Shown here: piece by piece, positions 9,668 to 21,815 of the stretch
How the letters are laid out: each line of letters starts with the position of its first letter
Position numbering within the stretch: position 1 is the first letter of the stretch
Assembly (NCBI GenBank): GCA_017591395.1
Contig: WEDG01000383.1
Location: forward strand, 183,624-247,623
DNA length: 64,000 bases
Origin: Schistocephalus solidus
Taxonomy: Eukaryota > Platyhelminthes > Cestoda > Diphyllobothriidea > Diphyllobothriidae
Direction: 5' to 3'
Program-made: the position numbers and the translations under genes
Notes under the pieces: generated by a model
Told to the model about the DNA's origin: nothing
Database searches by the model: none
Seen by the model: the letters and a program-made list of their open reading frames with translations, nothing else

Positions 9668-10835
9668 AGTTTTACTCGTAAATTTTTCAAGTTGGTGACA
9701 CCAACCCGTGGAGAGACGACAGAAAATACGGGTATATTCATCCAGTCTGATTCGGGCTTATTATGCCTTCATTCAGCCAATCATAACCCTGACTACCAGC
9801 TGAGACTAAAAACACAAAAGTGCGCCCGAGTACGGCGCAGACAGTTCAAGTATTGGGTCTAGCAGATGGGCCATAATCACTTCATCGAACCGAAGTTCAT
9901 CAGTGCCTCGCCACCTGTCATTCTCTGTCCCTGCTGATCCGGTATTTATTCAAAAACGAAATAGGCCCACATCAATCTATTGGCTTCCCGTATGGGTGGC
10001 AAAGGTCACGAACAGGCAATCAATTACCAGGCCAAAGTCAGCCAAGTTATTATTGCATTCGTTGCCAGGTTATAAGTTGGCAAAATTTTTTGTTGCCCCC
10101 AGGTGCACAGATTACGAGTTCCGGTGGCTTTACCTCACGCCGACAAATAGGCGCGATATCATTCCTAGCTGACTGACCCACATTGATTACGGACCCCTGA
10201 TGCCAGTAAGAATGAGGCCTGCTCTGCCTGTTCGCATGCATTTTGAACCGCCTGCGGCGTCCAAATATTCGCCGAATGGAAAGCAGCCATTTAACCCGAT
10301 ACTTCAGTCAGTGATATATCGTGTGAGCTCCTTACCACGAAAAGAATGCCTACGCTAAAAGTCGAATGAATAGAGTAAGGAGGGACCTCATTGGACTACA
10401 ATGGGCGAACTGACCTTTCGTTTCTTCCCCGAGTTTGATCACATATAACGTTCTTGCCGTGCATTGTTTGCGCATTTCGAATGAGAATTTAATCAGCACA
10501 GATACACTGGATGAAGATATTTTTAATGGGATAAAATGTGCACTAATAGCTTAAAAGTACCTTTGACAGCAAAGAGTGTGGGTACAATGTTGCGGTCTCT
10601 TGAATGGATTACATATTCATGACTTTTGTTTCCGTTCTTGATAGTGGAAATTATTCAGTATATAAACATCTTCCCTGTTAATCGTCCAAAATGCCAACCG
10701 ACCTCATAGGCTCACCGAACTTGGTTTTCCAAAATCAGATCTTGGCGTTGTTGGAGTTCTCTCCCGTGGAGCGACGGTCATCCTATCCAGCCAGATTCTG
10801 ACGAAGCGGATATAAAGGGGTGGTTTGGCTAGGTG
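9665..10835. mobile_element. Block present in unit B, absent from unit A
   Basis: In unit A the hairpin's right arm joins directly to the sequence that in unit B begins at 10836. The block starts with a copy of the inverted-repeat arm end (degenerate hammerhead, minus strand), then SINE-like sequence at 9718-9870, then a stretch without features. Its right end (about 10720-10835) matches unit E at 37590-37730. That part is therefore ancestral unit sequence, so a deletion in unit A explains at least part of the difference. Confidence 0.5.
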
Positions 10836-11699
10836 TCAAAAGACTGGCTGCATTAGGACAATGGACACCGTTCCTGTAAGTAACCTTGAAAAAATAATCC
10901 TGAGTTTAAGTGATCCTCCGTCTTAGGGATGCACCAAGTAGGTGAGCATGCAAGACAAGTCAGACAGAATCGCTCGCCATACCAGCATAGAATTTGATTA
11001 AGGAGACCCTTCGGATTTACAACGAACGGCCTTTCGATAAAACAGTTGCAGTTCACGTGCAGTGCAGCACACGCTTTAAGCGGACCTGATACCACAGTAC
11101 AAATATATGTGAGTGTTATCCGCAATTGCGAGTAAGCATTTAACCAACAATGATTCAGTTGACGATCATATCTGTGTTAATACTTCAGCTGCAGTTCAGT
11201 GCGAAATAGGTTGGTGGCCGTAAAAATCCATGGTTTGTAGGTAGAAACAGCCAGGATTTTTCTTCTTTTTTGAGAATTTTTTTTTTCACAAATGCATAAT
11301 TGCCTTAAACAATAATCACTTGCTGTTATACTTCTTTTCCTAATCTGAAAAGCGTAAAGGAATTTACCTTAAGTTAAAACAGACCCAAAGGTGTTTTTGT
11401 AAGAAGAATGAATATTTACTGGCACTATCAAAACTCCTTGCCCGTTTGCCAAACCCAATTATGCTGTAAAATGAAACTTGTTGCAGGAGACCTTTCCATA
11501 AAGGCATTTTTCCCCTTTCACACTAATATAGAGGCATTCTGTAGTGAAACCTCATCGTCCCTACGCACGGATCCACAGAGTTTTTGACATTTAGGACGGT
11601 AACACAGACATGGATTTGTATTCGTTGATGAATGCTAACCGATTGCTAATGGAAATCACTCGTTCTGCTATACAGTGAGGCTCAATCTCGACTCCAGGT

Positions 11700-11925
11700 A
11701 GCAGCCGCAAAATGGCCAGTATTACAACAGACAGACGAATTTTTGCCAGCCAAGACAAAAGAGACTGGAATGGCTATTTCAGGCTTATTAGCCATCCTCA
11801 GCCAGACATAACCAACCCTAGGTGCTGCATCACCCGAGGATCATACCCAGAAACCGTTGAGCAGAAATCCAGTGCTCTAACCATTGAGTCATGTGCTTGT
11901 TTTCTTGGCGGTTTAGATCTAGAAT
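11700..11925 (-). mobile_element. tRNA-derived SINE, unit B copy
   Basis: This is the sister copy of the SINE at 4256-4460, brought here by the unit duplication. Its A-box- and B-box-like stretches are kept. Confidence 0.6.
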
Positions 11926-12859
11926 AGTGACTTGCGTACGTTGATGAACGATTACCGATCGCTAACGGAACTCACTCGTTCCGCTCTGCCTTACGGCTCA
12001 CTCTCGAGCTCCGCCAGCAGCCGCACTGCGGTTAGTAATAGAATAGGCAGACGAATATTGCCGGCAAAGACAAGGGAGACTGGAGTGGCCATTTCACTCG
12101 CAATAGTTCTACAAGTGTGAGCACAGATTTTTAAAATGCATGCTCATCCATTGTGCTCTCTGCTTTCACTGATCTATGACTAACGCAGGAGTGCATTAAA
12201 TAAGTAGCTGTTTCTTTACTGACAATGTGTAAGTTTTATCTGAAATGGAAGTTTAAAGCATAGAATTTAAAAGGTGGAACTTTACGCTCAAATGAACTCC
12301 ACTGATGCGCTGCTTTGCTACATAACAAAAACTCATGAAATCATGTGCAACTTTGGGTGGCAGAACCTATCACAGGCACTCACCACCTGTTAGCTGAAGC
12401 AAATCTCTTTTAAAGTTATCCAGGTTAGCCAAAACTAAAATGGGGATGCGATTAGCTTTAGAATAGGATAAATTAAATGTCTTACACATAATTTTAATAT
12501 AAAAAATTTCAAAAATCCGATTAATGTCTACACACATTAATATAAAACGAATGTATATGTCAATGTCATTGATATTTCATAGCATAGATTAAAATTATTC
12601 TTCTGTATAATGTCCCTCTCATCGGTTTCGAAAACAATGCCTAAAACTCCTAAGGTAGGTCAATGCATAGCAATAGTCTTTATATGTATAAATGGTGTGA
12701 AAATCGCCTTGAGCACTCACTCGCAAAACGCAAGAATTTCTTACCTTTTATGAAGCCAGTATATAACTTATAAAATTACGACGGAGTGGGCTTGAACCGT
12801 ATTATTTCGATAGATGCCAAATCTTCAGCTGCAGTTCAGTTCGTAATAGTTTGGTGGCC

Positions 12860-12872
12860 ATATATATATATA

Positions 12873-12916
<44 letters not shown>
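12860..12916. repeat. (TA)n microsatellite with one interruption
   Basis: The TA run is followed by a segment that is inverted relative to unit A: 12917-13010 reads as the reverse complement of about 5450-5545. A local inversion or palindromic copy therefore occurred here. Confidence 0.7.
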
Positions 12917-12917
<1 letters not shown>

Positions 12918-13303
12918 ATGCTTGTGTTAAGGCATCCACGCATTTGGGATAAAATGCCCTCTAACTCAATTTTAAAAAATAATGCCGGCTGTTGGTAACT
13001 GCAAACTATACATATACATCAATACAATCAGGATAATTATCCAGCAGAATACCAACCCTGTTATTCTTATCTTTAATTTCAAGGAAGTGAACTTGCTGAC
13101 TTAATCATATCCTACGAAGTTCTTCCGATTAGAAATTCACCACTGGTGCCTACGCAGCTACTTTAGTTATTGCATTTCTGAGAAGGTGGACACACTGGTA
13201 CAAGTGAACGGTAGTTGCGAAACATTTCGAATAGCGATTTGTATTCCCACTTTCGCAGTGCATAAATAAGGGCTGTGTTTGGAGTCCAAGAGTGGAGTAG
13301 GCA

Positions 13304-14245
13304 ATGAGTAGGTCTATATTCCACGATTTGGGTTTATTATTATCTTCCAACAGACAGGATATATGCCTGCTGTATTGTGCTCTTGATTTTGGTCACTGTT
13401 TATTATGGCACTGCGTGTAGATCACAACCAGATTACCGCAGGTGAGTCCGCGTGGAAGAAATATGTTTATCAATGCCATTATGTCTCCAAATGTTCAATG
13501 ATTCACCGCTCTGATGGCACTGGTATTAAGCTAACCCCAGACAACTTCTTCGTAACGAGGGGTTATATATGCAAGTGCAATCCACAGTGGTTCCGAGGCA
13601 CTTTCTGGGATAGCTTACGTGTTTATATATTGATAGGAAAATCAGCTTTGGGATCGTGCATACAATATTTTGTTCCAAAGGATTAACTTCATCTTAGCAA
13701 GGTAATTTTTGCAACTAATAAAATACCTTTGGTCTTCTCTGTTTTTGAAATGATATTTGCATAGGTTGTACTTTAAGGTATGATGCTATGATCTGGATGT
13801 GGTTGCGTGCACCACCATCTGACGGTCATACGCTGAAACGATCCTGCCTTCAGTAATTCTCCAGTTCAACCGCCTGAACCTCAATTGACAGCTTGAAACT
13901 AACGGTTCATCTCTGGTGTATTTACCCAATTATTTGGAGCACCCGGCCAAGTAACCAGGTAGCTACAGCGATCTCCAACTTTCCCTTTGGACAAAAGAAT
14001 TTTCCCCTGCCACAAATATTGTATTTTTGTAATAAGTAAAACAGCTTTTTCATTGTATTTCTTTCTCCCGTCTCAGTTCCGTGGAGAGCGATTGCTTAAA
14101 GGGGTAGGCAAACGAGTCATAAACCCTACGGACCATATGTCATTGCATGAAGAGGAAATCTGAAAGCAAATGCCATCGTGGCAGAAAATGCAAGCTTCCG
14201 TTGGAACAACACAAGTCGGTGTGCACTTGGGAAGCCACAGTCTGA
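13304..14245 (+). pseudogene. Gene C: dead copy of the cysteine-rich secreted gene
   Basis: Exons correspond to 13304-13307, 13354-13441 and 14077-14245, with the same 46-bp first intron and 635-bp second intron as gene B. The signal exon is nearly identical to gene B but scaffold cysteine 2 is changed to Arg (CGC). The terminal exon has in-frame TAG and TAA codons soon after SVESDC, and cysteine 6 is changed to Ser (TCT), while cysteines 4, 5, 7, 8 and 9 and all spacings are kept. Splice sites and the TATA-like box at 13260 look intact, so it may still be transcribed. The usual AATAAA is not present after the stop. Confidence 0.75.
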
Positions 14246-15756
14246 TTTGTACCATGCTTTTACCTTCCCAGGGTTTTCGAGAAACATTTTCTCCTGTTTT
14301 GCCCAATTTCTTTATATATTTAAACCCATTTCCAGTTGATCGCTGGATCAGATGGCCTTAACACGCCACGAGCATTATTATTTTCTCCGAATTGGAGAGG
14401 ATGGGTAGTTACATCATTTTTTTTGCCATCAAACCTGATTCGGAAGCGGATTAAGATGCCAGAAGTGAGTCAGTCCATTGGGTACATATGCCACCTTTTC
14501 CACATATTCAGCATTTATTCACTAAGTTGTAATCTCAGTGCATGTGTGTAACCTCTTTTATATAAATAAACGTTTGCTTGCAATATCAGTATTTTGATCA
14601 CCATGTTCAAAGTGTTGAAATCAATCGGACTTTAAGCAAAATGAGTCGGGGATTGTTTATCGCATCCAAACTGTGACCTCTATGGGAGTGATCGATAACT
14701 GAAACAAAATTATGCGCACAAATTTTAATTGCGTGTACCAGCGAGTATCATAAAGCGTGCTGGCTTAAAGAGATAGTAGTATTTAGGCAAGTGCATGACT
14801 AGATGTAATGACAGGCATTCGTATCAAATATACCTTCCAGATTGATTCGATATAGCATTGCATATCAGCCATCAGTATGATCTCATTAATATGATCTCTG
14901 CAGGTTAAAAGGCTAATCAATCCTAGAAGTTTTACCAAATATGAATTGTTTTGCATGACCACTGCATCAAAAATTGCTTAAATACAAAGCCGCAAGTTGA
15001 AAAGTCGTATTTTTGCCATCGTAAATATGCACAGTTAAGAATCTTGTTACATGTATTCTACATATCGTTAATAGCGACAGTTCTCCTGCATTAAAAAAAA
15101 ATAAATTTTGATATTCTGAACGTCATTCTGATATTGCAATAATGGCAATATGGTGAATCTTGTGATAGTCTGCTGGGTCGAAAATGAAATTGCGCAACCA
15201 CAGTTATTGAAAGCTATGTAGAAACTTCCAGATTTGCTTTCTGTGATGATAGCTAAATATTTGGACAGATTGTTCACGATTTCCGCATTTGTGAGTAAAA
15301 TTTCATCAACACTGACTTAGTGGGGGAGCATATGTTGATGGGAAAATATGGTTGATAATTGCTCAAAGATAACTTCAAACAGTATCGTTGTCAGCAAAAT
15401 ATGTGGGTAAACCGAACTTCGTCTTCCAAATCAGATCTCGGCGTTGTTGGAGTTCTTCCCTGAAGAGCTGTTGCAGTACAATTCCAGTTCAGCACATGCT
15501 TTAGGCGGACCTCATACCACGGTAAAAATATGAGTGAGTGGTATCTGCAACTGTGAGTAAGCATTTCATCAACAAAGATACCGTGGGCGATCATATCTAT
15601 GTCAGTACTTCAATACTTCCAGAAAGGCATTTACGCCTTTCACACTAATATAGAAGCATTCCACTATTACTGTTGGTAGAAAAACCTTCAAGGTCAGCTG
15701 CAGGTTAGTGCGAAATAGGTTGGTGGCCGTAAAAATCCATGGTAGGCAGGTAGGGA

Positions 15757-16325
15757 CAACTGACTGTACGCAGATAAGTCAAGGCATATAAGCATGAAGA
15801 GACTAAAACCATTTCTGTAACTTTGCCTAACTAAATACAGATCCAATCTGACAGACATCAGGTAAGATTGGATTTACCTTGATATTTCGACCGTCACAAG
15901 AAACGACGTCCACCACCTATTCCACGTATTATAACGAAGAAACTTCTACCTCACACGCTGCTTACTCGTGACTCTCGCTGCAAGACAATGTCACGACGGC
16001 TGGAGGTGGGCTCGGACGAGATTAAACAGCCCATTTGTACGAGACACGCGTAACCTTGCGCCTGCAGCTTACACGAGGCTTTCTTAAGGTTGGCTCGAAC
16101 CTCACATGAGTGAGGATGCCATAAAGGACGCATCAAGCAGTATTCCGGTTACTCCAAAAAACGTCCTTGGGGATCTGGTTCCACAATCTTCTGGCGAACT
16201 TCCAAGCCAGGATTCTTATTGTGCCATGCGGAAATTCAAGGCGCCAACTGTTTGACAGGGAGTAGCGGGCGGATGCACCGTGAGCACCTATTTCCCAGTA
16301 TCAACCATAAACTCTCCTCCCTCAC
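15757..16325. repeat. Dispersed duplication, copy 1
   Basis: This block is nearly identical to 29163-29735. In both places it lies upstream of a gene promoter (D and E). After it, copy 1 has about 400 further bases (16326-16728) that are absent from copy 2. No reverse transcriptase or other domain is visible; it may be a non-autonomous element. Confidence 0.75.
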
Positions 16326-16728
16326 CCGTGTGGTATTCACATGTCTGTGTACGGAAGTAAAAGGGTCAAGAGATTTGTCGCTGGGACTGACGTGGCAGGA
16401 AGTTCTACTTCTAAGGCGTGCCACGCAAATGCATGCAGGCCGGTTATTATTGGCTCCAACGGACGGTCGTTTTCAATCAACTCCTGAAATAGTACTTCAG
16501 TCACGCTTCCACTCAAAGAGGAGCAAAATCAGAGAGCATGCTATGTAACCAAAAATAACCGAATAAAGACTATTACCGCACAGGGAAACCACAAAGGCAA
16601 AAGTATCCAAAAACAGACGAGAAGCCGACAAAACCGAAGCCATTATCTAAGGAGAACTTCCAACTTGAATGCTTAATGTAGCTAAAAATAGAAGAGCCGG
16701 ATTGTGGAGAACATGCTGTGGGGTGTTT
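16326..16728. other. Segment unique to the gene D upstream region
   Basis: This lies between the duplicated block and the promoter region. Copy 2 joins these two directly at about 29740. It contains a 109-codon frame (16219-16548) that runs across the border and is not kept in copy 2. I see no function. Confidence 0.45.
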
Positions 16729-17089
16729 TAACTGCATAATCTATGTCTTTGCACGTTCATCCTTTTTTGTACTACGTGCCATAGGTTTTTACAACCCCAA
16801 TAACTCCCTAAAGTACCCATAATGGGATCAAAGGCATATCGAATTCTGCTATGATGCACATTTTCGCCTCTAGAATGCAACGTTGTTGGCTAAAAGTGAT
16901 CACCATATCATAAATATCGAAGGCCGAAGCATTTTCTTTGAATTTCGTCCAAGAGGAACTTATAAACGGACGTCTATGTTACTCCTACAATTGTTGCATT
17001 TCTGATCTAGAGAAGGTGGACACACGGGTACAATTGAACGCCAGTTGCGAAAATTTGGAATAACAATTTGTATTCCCACTTTTGGAGTG

Positions 17090-17097
17090 CATAAATT
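17090..17097 (+). promoter_or_regulatory. TATA-like box of gene D
   Basis: CATAAATT sits 68 bases before the ATG, about 25 bases further away than in genes B and C. Gene E has the longer spacing too. Confidence 0.45.
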
Positions 17098-17157
17098 GGG
17101 ACACTGTATGGAGTCCAGCGATGGGATTTTCCCTTTCACTGGCTAGCTTCAAGCGCA

Positions 17158-20100
17158 ATGAGTAAGTCCATATTCAGCATTTCGGGTTTATCATTGACTT
17201 TGAAAAGACAGGATATCTGCCTACCTGAGTGTGCTTTTTAATTGTGGTTAACGTTTATAACGTGGATGCGTGTATCCCACAGGAAGATCATTGCAGGTTA
17301 GTCTGTGTTAAAGCAATTCTTTTTAATGTTATTAACTCGTCAGCGTCGCCAAGGCCGCAGTTAATATCCGAATATTAAATTGAACCAAGTTTTTGTTCGC
17401 TTTAAGAAAAAACCATTCGCTGTCGATTCTGACACAATTTAACATGAAGATTTAAACATGATTTTGGTGGAAGGCACCAAGTTTGGTAGCATTGCACATG
17501 CCCTATCCAAGAGATATAATTATGATATTCCTGTGAAATAGGAGAAATAAATATCCTTTGCCCTGGAAAACAAAAAAATATCAAAATTGTTTAATAGAGC
17601 AACCCAAAATAAAATAGCGGCTGAGCATTTTCGCCAACCGCTTCCTCGATGATACAAGAAATAGTGTAAGTGCGATGGACATAGGGAACCGAGGGACTTT
17701 CGCTCCCATTTCTGGTTGTCTTTTGCAAAATAACCGCGTTGTGCTACCTACAAGTAAACCTTTAGTGAAGTATGGCTTTTGGATAGTTTATTGCTCAAAA
17801 CCTGTTTGACAGTATTTTCCAAGATCTGAATGAAGAAACTTGGACCCCTGCCCATTTCTGAATAATCTGACATGCCTTTAAAACGAACATTTATATTAAA
17901 ACGTAAGCTTCTTACGGCATTTATGCACGTGAATATAACGCTTTAACCCTTAGCGCATCGCTAATTTTTGAAACGATAGACAGGGTTAAATGTTGATAAA
18001 AAAACACACCTAACATGTCTGACCTCTCTTCCTTCATCACTTTGCAAGAAAATGGACAGGAAGAAAGATAGAGAGAAAGACTGAAAATTTGAATGCAGTT
18101 TATATTAGGATGGCTATAAGAAAAAGAGTATATAAATGCCTCGAGGATGCTTAAGAGAAATATGGAACAATACACACTATGTTCCTCCCGCCACTAAGGA
18201 ATAGGGTAAAGTTGAGCAAGAAAATATGCCATGTGTGTCATCTGGCCGATGCCAGCCTGCCGTCTTAGACAGAATTATTTGCACAAATGTTGGAAACGTT
18301 AACGAGGGCGCGCTAGCTTCTAGTATTTATTCAGAGAATAGAATCCTGTTGTTGGGTCTATAGGCAGTCTGGTTAATCCCTGGAGTTGGACGTATTGTGT
18401 TAACAGCGATCAAGTACCAAATATTGATAAAAAATGACTGACATGTATAACCCCTCTACGTAGAACAAATTGCGGAAGAAGGGGGAGCGCGCGAGAAAGA
18501 CTTTTGGATGTTTTGATAGGGTATTTCGAAAAGAACATCCCAAACTCATAGATGAAGCAGTTTGCTGATGATTTAAAGTTCACTGCAATGAGCATTTCCA
18601 GCATTAGGGTAATATGAAAACTCTTTGTTGTCCATCCTCCTAGCATGATAAAATGGTGCATACCACTGGCATGTAAATGTGGCACTACCCATTACGTTGG
18701 TTGGCTATTGCTCTCCTCACACAACAAGACGTTTCTCTCTGGATGCTTTTAATACTTCCATATACTGTATCTTCCCAAATTATTTATTACATTATTTGTT
18801 CAAATGGACTAATTGATGCCCAACCTGGCACAAATCTCTTAAGGCTTAGAGATTCATTCAAGTTCCCTTCAATCATGACGAGGATGGTCTCTACCTTCAG
18901 CTTCTTTGTGCTTTATCCTGTAAGCCCTTGCAACAGTGAGAATTGCAGAGTCATATAAGGGCCTAGCTCTGCAGTTATATGCGCTTGAGTGTACATCAGT
19001 AAAATGTTTTCGCCAGTTAACATAGAAATATAATTCACGAGCTGAAAACTGCCATGTAAAGAAACGGTTTTCAAGGCGAGGTAAAAGTCATCAAAAAGCT
19101 ATTTACTGAAATTGAATTTAATTGTCAGCTGTTTTAATTCACCCGGCCATCAGCAGAAGACAGAAATTGTGTTTGGGATACATTTTCAGGCAGTCAACCT
19201 TCACTGTTTAATGTTTTATATTACGTTAAACGCATTATTTAGACGAATATTATATCTTCCCGCGTCCAAAGCCATCTTCGACTAGTCAACTGATTTCTTT
19301 CCATCAGTGGTATTATTTTTACTACTATGTGGTTGGGCACTAGCGATAGATTAATCACTCAGCGCTCATAACACGGCTTCATTGACGTCACCACACCTCA
19401 AGTAGGCAAAATTGGAATCAGGTCGTCCATCGTCGACCCGATTGCTGCCCTTGGTATCCCTTTGTGTGAACAAACAACGTCTTGGGGTTTCCTGATTCAA
19501 TAGGAAATCGGTTTCTCACGTTATAAATCTATTATCAAAAAACCACGTCTACGCGGACTTTTTGAAAGTAAAATGGGTTCTTCTGTGAATACTATAAGTA
19601 ACAAATTAAATATCTAGTTTCCAATTTTTGAGTGATTCCCTATCCTGATGGTGAAAGTACTAGCCAAAAATTTGTTTCGCGAATTTCCATACTATTTTTG
19701 AAAAGACGGGATATCTGCCTGCCTTAGTGTACTTTTTATTGTGTTCACCGTTTATGACGTGGATGCGTGTATACCACAGGAAGATAATTGCAGGTTAGTC
19801 TATCTTAAAGCAAATTCTTTTTAATGTTATTAATTCGTCAGCGTCGCGAAGGCCGCAGTTAATATCCGAACATTAAATTGAGCCAAGTTTTGTTCGCTTT
19901 AAGAAAAAACCAGTCGCTGTCGATTCGGACACAATTTAACATGAAGATTTAAACATGATTTTGGTGGAAGGCACCAAGTTTGATAGCATTGCACATGCCC
20001 TATCCAAATGATATAACTACGATGTTCCTGTGAAATAGGAGAAATAAATATCCTGTGCCCAGGCAAACACAGAAATGTCAAAGTGTTTAATAGAGCATTC

Positions 20101-21331
20101 CAAAAGAAAAAAAGCAGGCTGAGCATTTTTGCCAACCGCATCCTCGATGATACAAGAAATCATGTTAGTGTGATGGAAATAGGGAACCGAGTGATTTTCA
20201 CCCTCATTTCTGGTTGTCTTTCGCAAAATAACCGCGTTGTGCTACCTACAAGCTAAACCTTTAGTGAAGTATGGCTTTTGGATAGTTTATTGCTCAAAAC
20301 CTGTTTTACAGTATTTTCAAAGATCTGAATGAAGAAACTTGGACCCCTGCCCATTTCTGAATAATCTGACATGCCTTTAAAAAACACACCTAACAGGTCT
20401 GACCTCTGTACCTTGAACACTTTGCTGAAAAATGGAGGGGAATAAAGAGAGAGAAAAAGACTGGAACTTTGGAAGTTCTGTGAGGGAAGTTTAGGAAAGA
20501 AATACAAAAGAATTTAGTGTCTTGTAAAAAGGCTATAAGGAAAAGAGTATATAAACGCCTCAAGGATGCTAAAGAGAAAAATGGAACAATACACCCTGAC
20601 GGTGAAAGTACTAGCCAAAAATGTGTTTCGCACATCTCCTGCTGCAAGGGGTTCTGGGTCCCACTGGGTTTCCCAGGGGATCCCATGTCATTTTTGGGAT
20701 AAAATTTGGAAAAAAATGTTGATGGGAATATAAAATTTTAGCTTGCACCTTTAAATTTTTTGTCAAAAATAAGCTGAATGTCAGCATCATCCATGCCGCC
20801 TCTGTTATTATAAATTAAAAATAGTTTATGATTGTGTTAGTCCGATGTGGTTGAGTGCACCATCGCTGTAAAGATCCTACGGAAAAATAATAAGATTTTC
20901 AGTATGCTATTGGGGGGCCATCCACTTTAATGTCAAGTGATGACTTGCAGCTATCGGTTTATCTCTTACATATTTACTCAGTTGTTTGAAATCCCCACAA
21001 ATTAACCAGGTCGATCCAGCGATTTCTGCCTTCCTGTTTGTAAAAAATGATTTTTCTGTTTTTAAACATTGCGTCGTTATAGTTATTATAGTGAATACAG
21101 TAGTTTTTTAATTGTATTTCTTTCACCATTCTCAGAATCGTGGAGGACGATTGCTTAATGGATTACCAGAACTGGACGAAAGAAGTACGGGCGGTCTGTC
21201 ATTGCATGGCGGAAAAATGCACGGAAAAATGCAGTCGCTACTTTAAGTGCAAGATCCCGATTCAGAAGTACCATGCAGACTGCGTTAAGGCTAATGCACA
21301 TAGTAAAGATGTATTGAACTCTGCACCATAA
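17158..21331 (+). CDS. Gene D: secreted nine-cysteine protein, 95 residues if exon 2a is skipped
   Basis: The proposed exons are 17158-17161 (ATG plus A), 19706-19793 and 21136-21331. Exon 2 exists twice. The nearer copy, 17208-17296, is 89 nt and frameshifted, while the farther one is 88 nt and intact. Joining the micro-exon to the farther copy gives MNGISACLSVLFIVFTVY as signal peptide. The mature protein has cysteines at the same nine positions as genes B and E and the tail VKANAHSKDVLNSAP. Between the cysteines it is closer to E than to B (NWTKEVRAVC against TWTKDVQAVC). ATTAAA at 21399 may be the polyadenylation signal. Known: small introns and micro-exons are common in flatworms. Inferred: exon skipping. 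If exon 2a is always included, the gene is dead. Confidence 0.6.
17208..17296 (+). pseudogene. Gene D exon 2a, frameshifted signal exon
   Basis: This exon has the usual acceptor (TTTGAAAAG) after a 46-bp intron and the usual donor (GCAG/GTTAGT), but one extra A after the CTTTTT run shifts the frame. A TAA follows within the hydrophobic stretch. Removing that base restores the family's signal peptide. Confidence 0.7.
17297..19705. repeat. Long intron block, first copy
   Basis: The sequence 17340-18960 matches 30360-31790 in the intron of gene E, and its first part matches 19840-20510 after exon 2b. Minus-strand frames (17700-17402, 20226-19899, 30735-30409) look similar to one another, but each is broken differently, so they are shared by descent and not shown to be coding. 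At about 19640-19690 the sequence matches 20595-20640, and it then jumps into exon 2b. This marks the join of a local tandem duplication. Confidence 0.6.
19706..19793 (+). CDS. Gene D exon 2b, intact signal exon
   Basis: This 88-nt exon has a GAAAAG acceptor and a GCAG/GTTAGT donor. It reads GISACLSVLFIVFTVYDVDAC and on through the second scaffold cysteine. It has no micro-exon or TATA box of its own just upstream, because the duplication copied only from the middle of the first intron. Confidence 0.6.
19794..21135. other. Second intron of gene D
   Basis: The first part repeats the intron block described at 17297; the last part (20800-21135) matches the corresponding parts of genes A to C and E that precede the terminal exon. 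No gene is seen. Confidence 0.5.
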
Positions 21332-21815
21332 TCTAAAACCTTCCGTCTTTTCTCTTCCCTTGGTTTTCGGGAAACAATTTCTCCTGGTCATACCCTTTAT
21401 TAAACATGAAGACCCATTTATTACTAAACGGTCTTAGTAGTGCACGAACGTTCTGACGATATTTGAAGTGGAGGAAGAGGCGAGTAGTTTAATCATTTTT
21501 TCAGCGCCACAGCTGCTGTGAAACACAATAAATAATGTAAGAAGTGAATCCACCCATCGGTCGCATATTCGACCTTGAAAGCCTATTCAAAATGTGTTCA
21601 CTGATCAGTAATCATTTTGCATCTGCGTAGTGTGCCACATCGAAATAAAGGACCCTTTGAAATACTAAATATTCTATCACGTAGGTTCCAAGTGTTGAAA
21701 ATACGCTGATTTTGGCAAAATCACTCAAAGTTATTGTTTGCGTCCAAGTGGTAAATGGTAAGGGAGTGAGCGTTGACGGAAACCAAATTAAGGGAACCAA
21801 ATTTAATCACGGGTT

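Larger units (their letters stand above)
7685..13665 (+). repeat. Tandem unit B of the array
   Basis: The unit is about 6.0 kb against about 7.7 kb for unit A. It contains the terminal exon of gene B and the promoter, micro-exon and signal exon of gene C. It lacks the block at 1536-2880 of unit A and has an extra block at about 9665-10835. Nucleotide identity to unit A is very high over the shared parts, pointing to a recent duplication or gene conversion. Confidence 0.85.
13666..17157 (+). repeat. Tandem unit C, diverged
   Basis: The unit starts with the same sequence as base 1 of the window but diverges progressively: 14250-15310 aligns with 600-1520 at clearly lower identity, and 15310-15760 with 3430-3780. 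The region 16730-17157 is the promoter region of gene D and matches 29750-30164 of gene E. No additional gene is seen between 14246 and 17089. Confidence 0.7.

Noticed and set aside
18410..18685. Minus-strand frame shared with 31318-31602
   Set aside because: Similarity follows from duplication of the intron block; the N- and C-terminal parts differ by frame changes, so coding is not supported.
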